DNA from: an uncultured Campylobacter sp.
GTDB taxonomy: Bacteria > Campylobacterota > Campylobacteria > Campylobacterales > Campylobacteraceae
DNA length: 17,616 nucleotides
NCBI RefSeq assembly: GCF_905373215.1
Contig: NZ_CAJPRT010000028.1
Span: 1-17,616 of the forward strand
Reading direction: 5' to 3'
Shown: positions 15,826 to 17,616 of the stretch, piece after piece
Position numbering within the stretch: position 1 is the stretch's first letter
Layout: every line of letters begins with the position of its first letter
Program-made: the position numbers and the translations under genes
Notes under the pieces: generated by a model
Database searches by the model: none
What the model was told of the DNA's origin: nothing
Seen by the model: the letters and a program-made list of their open reading frames with translations, nothing else

Positions 15826-17361
15826 ATGCAAACGGCAGACATTTTAGTGCTGGACTTCGGCTCTCAATACACCCAGCTGATCGCTAGGCGCTTGCGCGAA
15901 CAAGGCGTTTACACCGAGCTGATCGCATACGACGCACCGATCGATAAGATAAAAGCAAAAAACCCCAAAGGCCTTATTTTAAGCGGCGGACCCGCTAGCG
16001 TTTACGCCAAGGATGCGTATTTTTGCGACGATAGAATTTTTGAGCTTGGAATTCCGATTTTAGGTATCTGCTACGGCATGCAGCTCATCGCGCATAAATT
16101 TGGCGCCAGCGTCGTGCCTGCGGGTAAAAAAGAGTATGGCAAAGCCTCTTTGAAGCTGCTGCGCGCTAGCAAGCTATTTGGCGGCGTGGAGGATAACTCT
16201 ACCGTTTGGATGAGCCACTCGGACAAGGTCGAGAGCCTGCCGGAGGGCTTTGAGGTGATGGCGAGCTCGGATGAGAGTGAGTGGTGCGTATTCGGCGACG
16301 AGATCCGTAAAATTTATGCGTTGCAATTTCACCCCGAGGTCTGCCACAGCGAGTTCGGCGATAGAATTTTAAAAAATTTTGCTAAAGAGATCTGCGGAAT
16401 AACCAGCACTTGGAATATGGGCAGCTTCGCCAAAGAGCAGATGATCAAAATAAAAGAGCGCGTAGGCAGCGCCAAAGTGCTTTGCGCGGTAAGTGGCGGC
16501 GTGGATAGCTCGGTCGTAGCGGCGCTTTTGGCGCATGCGGTGCCGCAGAGCCTAATAGCGGTTTTCGTCGATAACGGACTACTCCGCACTGGCGAGCGCA
16601 AGGCGGTAGAGGAGATGTTTAGGCTCAAACTCGGCGTGAGCTTAGACGTGATCGATGCTAGCGAGCTATTTTTAAGCAGGCTAAAAGGGGTGGTCGATCC
16701 GGAGCAAAAACGCAAAATCATCGGTGCGACCTTCATTGAGGTTTTCAGCAAAGAAGCGGCAAAACACAAAAACGTAAAATTTCTAGCCCAAGGTACGCTC
16801 TACACCGACATCATCGAAAGCTCGGTCGCAGGCTCAAGCAAGACGATCAAAAGCCATCACAACGTAGGCGGCCTGCCTAAGGATATGAAATTTGAACTGA
16901 TCGAGCCTCTGCGCGAAATTTTTAAAGACGAAGTGCGCCAGCTAGGGCTTGAGCTAGGTCTTTCGCGCGAAGTCGTTTTCCGCCATCCATTCCCCGGCCC
17001 AGGCCTTGCGATCCGCATAATGGGCGAGGTAAATACGCCGAGCCTCGAGCTGCTGCGCAAAGCCGACGTGATCCTACGCGACGAGCTAAAATCAAGCGGC
17101 TGGTACAACAAAACGTGGCAGGCGTTTTGCGTACTGCTAAACGTGCACTCCGTGGGCGTCATGGGCGATAACCGCACCTACGAAAACGCCGTGTGCATAC
17201 GCGTAGTGGACGCTAGCGACGGAATGACGGCCAGCTTTTCGCGCCTGCCGTACGACTTGCTAGAAAACGTCTCTCGCCGCATCATAAACGAAGTGCCCGG
17301 CATCAACCGCGTAGTTTACGACATTTCAAGCAAACCGCCCGCAACGATAGAGTGGGAGTAG
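15826..17361 (+). CDS. guaA: GMP synthase (glutamine-hydrolysing)
   Basis: Converts XMP, glutamine and ATP to GMP in the last step of guanine-nucleotide synthesis, in the cytoplasm. 511 aa, typical length for the single-chain enzyme. The N-terminal class I glutamine amidotransferase is residues about 5-190, with nucleophile C82 (GICYGMQ) and the His/Glu partners H169 and E171 (FHPE). The ATP-pyrophosphatase domain follows from about 200, with P-loop SGGVDSS 223-229. The C-terminal dimerisation/XMP-binding part holds RHPFPGPGLAIR (386-397) and ends in the conserved KPPATIEWE. Start ATG 15826 has AAAGGA at 5 nt and its own promoter. The region is clearly GC-richer than the TPS locus (60% in the line 17041-17100). 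No obvious intrinsic terminator is seen after the stop. Confidence 0.99.
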   Translation: MQTADILVLDFGSQYTQLIARRLREQGVYTELIAYDAPIDKIKAKNPKGLILSGGPASVYAKDAYFCDDRIFELGIPILGICYGMQLIAHKFGASVVPAGKKEYGKASLKLLRASKLFGGVEDNSTVWMSHSDKVESLPEGFEVMASSDESEWCVFGDEIRKIYALQFHPEVCHSEFGDRILKNFAKEICGITSTWNMGSFAKEQMIKIKERVGSAKVLCAVSGGVDSSVVAALLAHAVPQSLIAVFVDNGLLRTGERKAVEEMFRLKLGVSLDVIDASELFLSRLKGVVDPEQKRKIIGATFIEVFSKEAAKHKNVKFLAQGTLYTDIIESSVAGSSKTIKSHHNVGGLPKDMKFELIEPLREIFKDEVRQLGLELGLSREVVFRHPFPGPGLAIRIMGEVNTPSLELLRKADVILRDELKSSGWYNKTWQAFCVLLNVHSVGVMGDNRTYENAVCIRVVDASDGMTASFSRLPYDLLENVSRRIINEVPGINRVVYDISSKPPATIEWE

Positions 17362-17413
17362 CAATAAACAAACAAGTTGTATCTATATTTATTAGTGGTA
17401 ATTTTATCTTTGA

Positions 17414-17419
17414 TATATT
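17414..17419 (+). promoter_or_regulatory. Possible promoter of the AT-rich gene after guaA
   Basis: TGATATATT (TG-A-TATATT, 17411-17419) is a near-consensus extended -10, about 48 nt before ATG 17467. In such AT-rich DNA this match carries limited weight. Confidence 0.35.
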
Positions 17420-17466
17420 CACGCTAAACGAGTTAAAAGTCAGGGCTAGTTATTTTGGAGAATTGT

Positions 17467-17616
17467 ATGGATGAACAAGTAATTAATAAAATTATAGATT
17501 TATATAAAAAAGAAGAATTTCAAACAAAACTAGAAAAACAACGTAATGATATTGAGAGCGAGTTAGATAATTTTATAAAAAGACTTAGTAATGAGCCAAA
17601 TTATAATAAAAAAATT
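17467..17616 (+). CDS. Unrecognised AT-rich gene, 5' end only (50 codons in window)
   Basis: The frame is open from ATG 17467 to the right edge and continues beyond it. GGAG (17457-17460) lies 6 nt before the ATG, a strong ribosome site. The visible 50 residues begin MDEQVINKIIDLYKKEEF, are highly charged (Lys/Glu/Asp/Asn-rich) and look alpha-helical or coiled-coil. No signal peptide, membrane segment or recognised motif is present. G+C is 30 of 150 bases (20%), far below guaA, so it probably belongs to horizontally acquired DNA that starts after guaA. Too little is visible to suggest a function. Confidence 0.7.
   Translation, partial: MDEQVINKIIDLYKKEEFQTKLEKQRNDIESELDNFIKRLSNEPNYNKKI

Noticed and set aside
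16329..17177. Minus-strand frames opposite guaA (16329-16769, 16857-17177)
   Set aside because: Antisense shadows of a highly conserved enzyme in GC-rich codons.
1..17616. CRISPR array or insertion sequence
   Set aside because: I saw no regularly spaced repeat-spacer pattern, no transposase motifs and no IS-type terminal inverted repeats. The repeats present are protein-coding FHA and linker repeats.

Overview
The window looks like chromosome from a Campylobacter-type epsilonproteobacterium, probably one of the higher-GC (oral-type) species. Three things suggest this: the gene order uvrC – small conserved gene – guaA matches what I remember from Campylobacter jejuni; the intergenic DNA is rich in AAATTT-type tracts; and promoters are -10-dominated with GGAG/AAGGA ribosome sites. 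The species call is an inference; no rRNA or marker gene is present to fix it.

Left part (1-7767, minus strand): a two-partner secretion locus. The Omp85-type transporter TpsB (FhaC/CdiB/ShlB family) is transcribed first. After a 255-bp gap with its own promoter-like and inverted-repeat structure comes a giant filamentous-haemagglutinin-like exoprotein, TpsA (FhaB/CdiA family). TpsA is open for 1832 codons and runs off the left edge. It has a signal peptide, a canonical TPS domain, FHA-type repeats, a roughly 360-residue non-repeat insert placed like a CdiA receptor-binding region, more FHA repeats and a coiled-coil stretch. Its C-terminus, where a toxin and immunity gene would sit, is not in the window.

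Middle (7768-13184, minus strand): 373 bp of AT-rich non-coding DNA holding a terminator, then tRNA-Arg(CCT), then a two-gene two-component operon. The operon encodes a 1519-residue membrane hybrid histidine kinase with an NIT-like (nitrate/nitrite-sensing type) periplasmic domain, and a stand-alone CheY-like receiver. The kinase is unusual: it carries a roughly 430-residue Pro/Glu/Val/Lys linker, one complete receiver, a Lys/Val-rich basic linker and two degenerate receivers. The tRNA starts only 12 bp after the response-regulator stop, with a hairpin over that stop, so it is probably at the tail of the same transcript.

Right part (13350-17616): uvrC (excision repair), an overlapping small DciA/DUF721-like gene, a divergent small lipoprotein whose 5' end overlaps that gene by 30 bp, guaA (GMP synthase), and the start of an unrecognised, very AT-rich gene (30 G+C in 150 bp). 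Base composition differs sharply along the window: one sampled 60-bp line is 33% GC in tpsA (1141-1200) and 60% in guaA (17041-17100). This fits an accessory TPS locus and an acquired segment beginning after guaA, either side of core genes.
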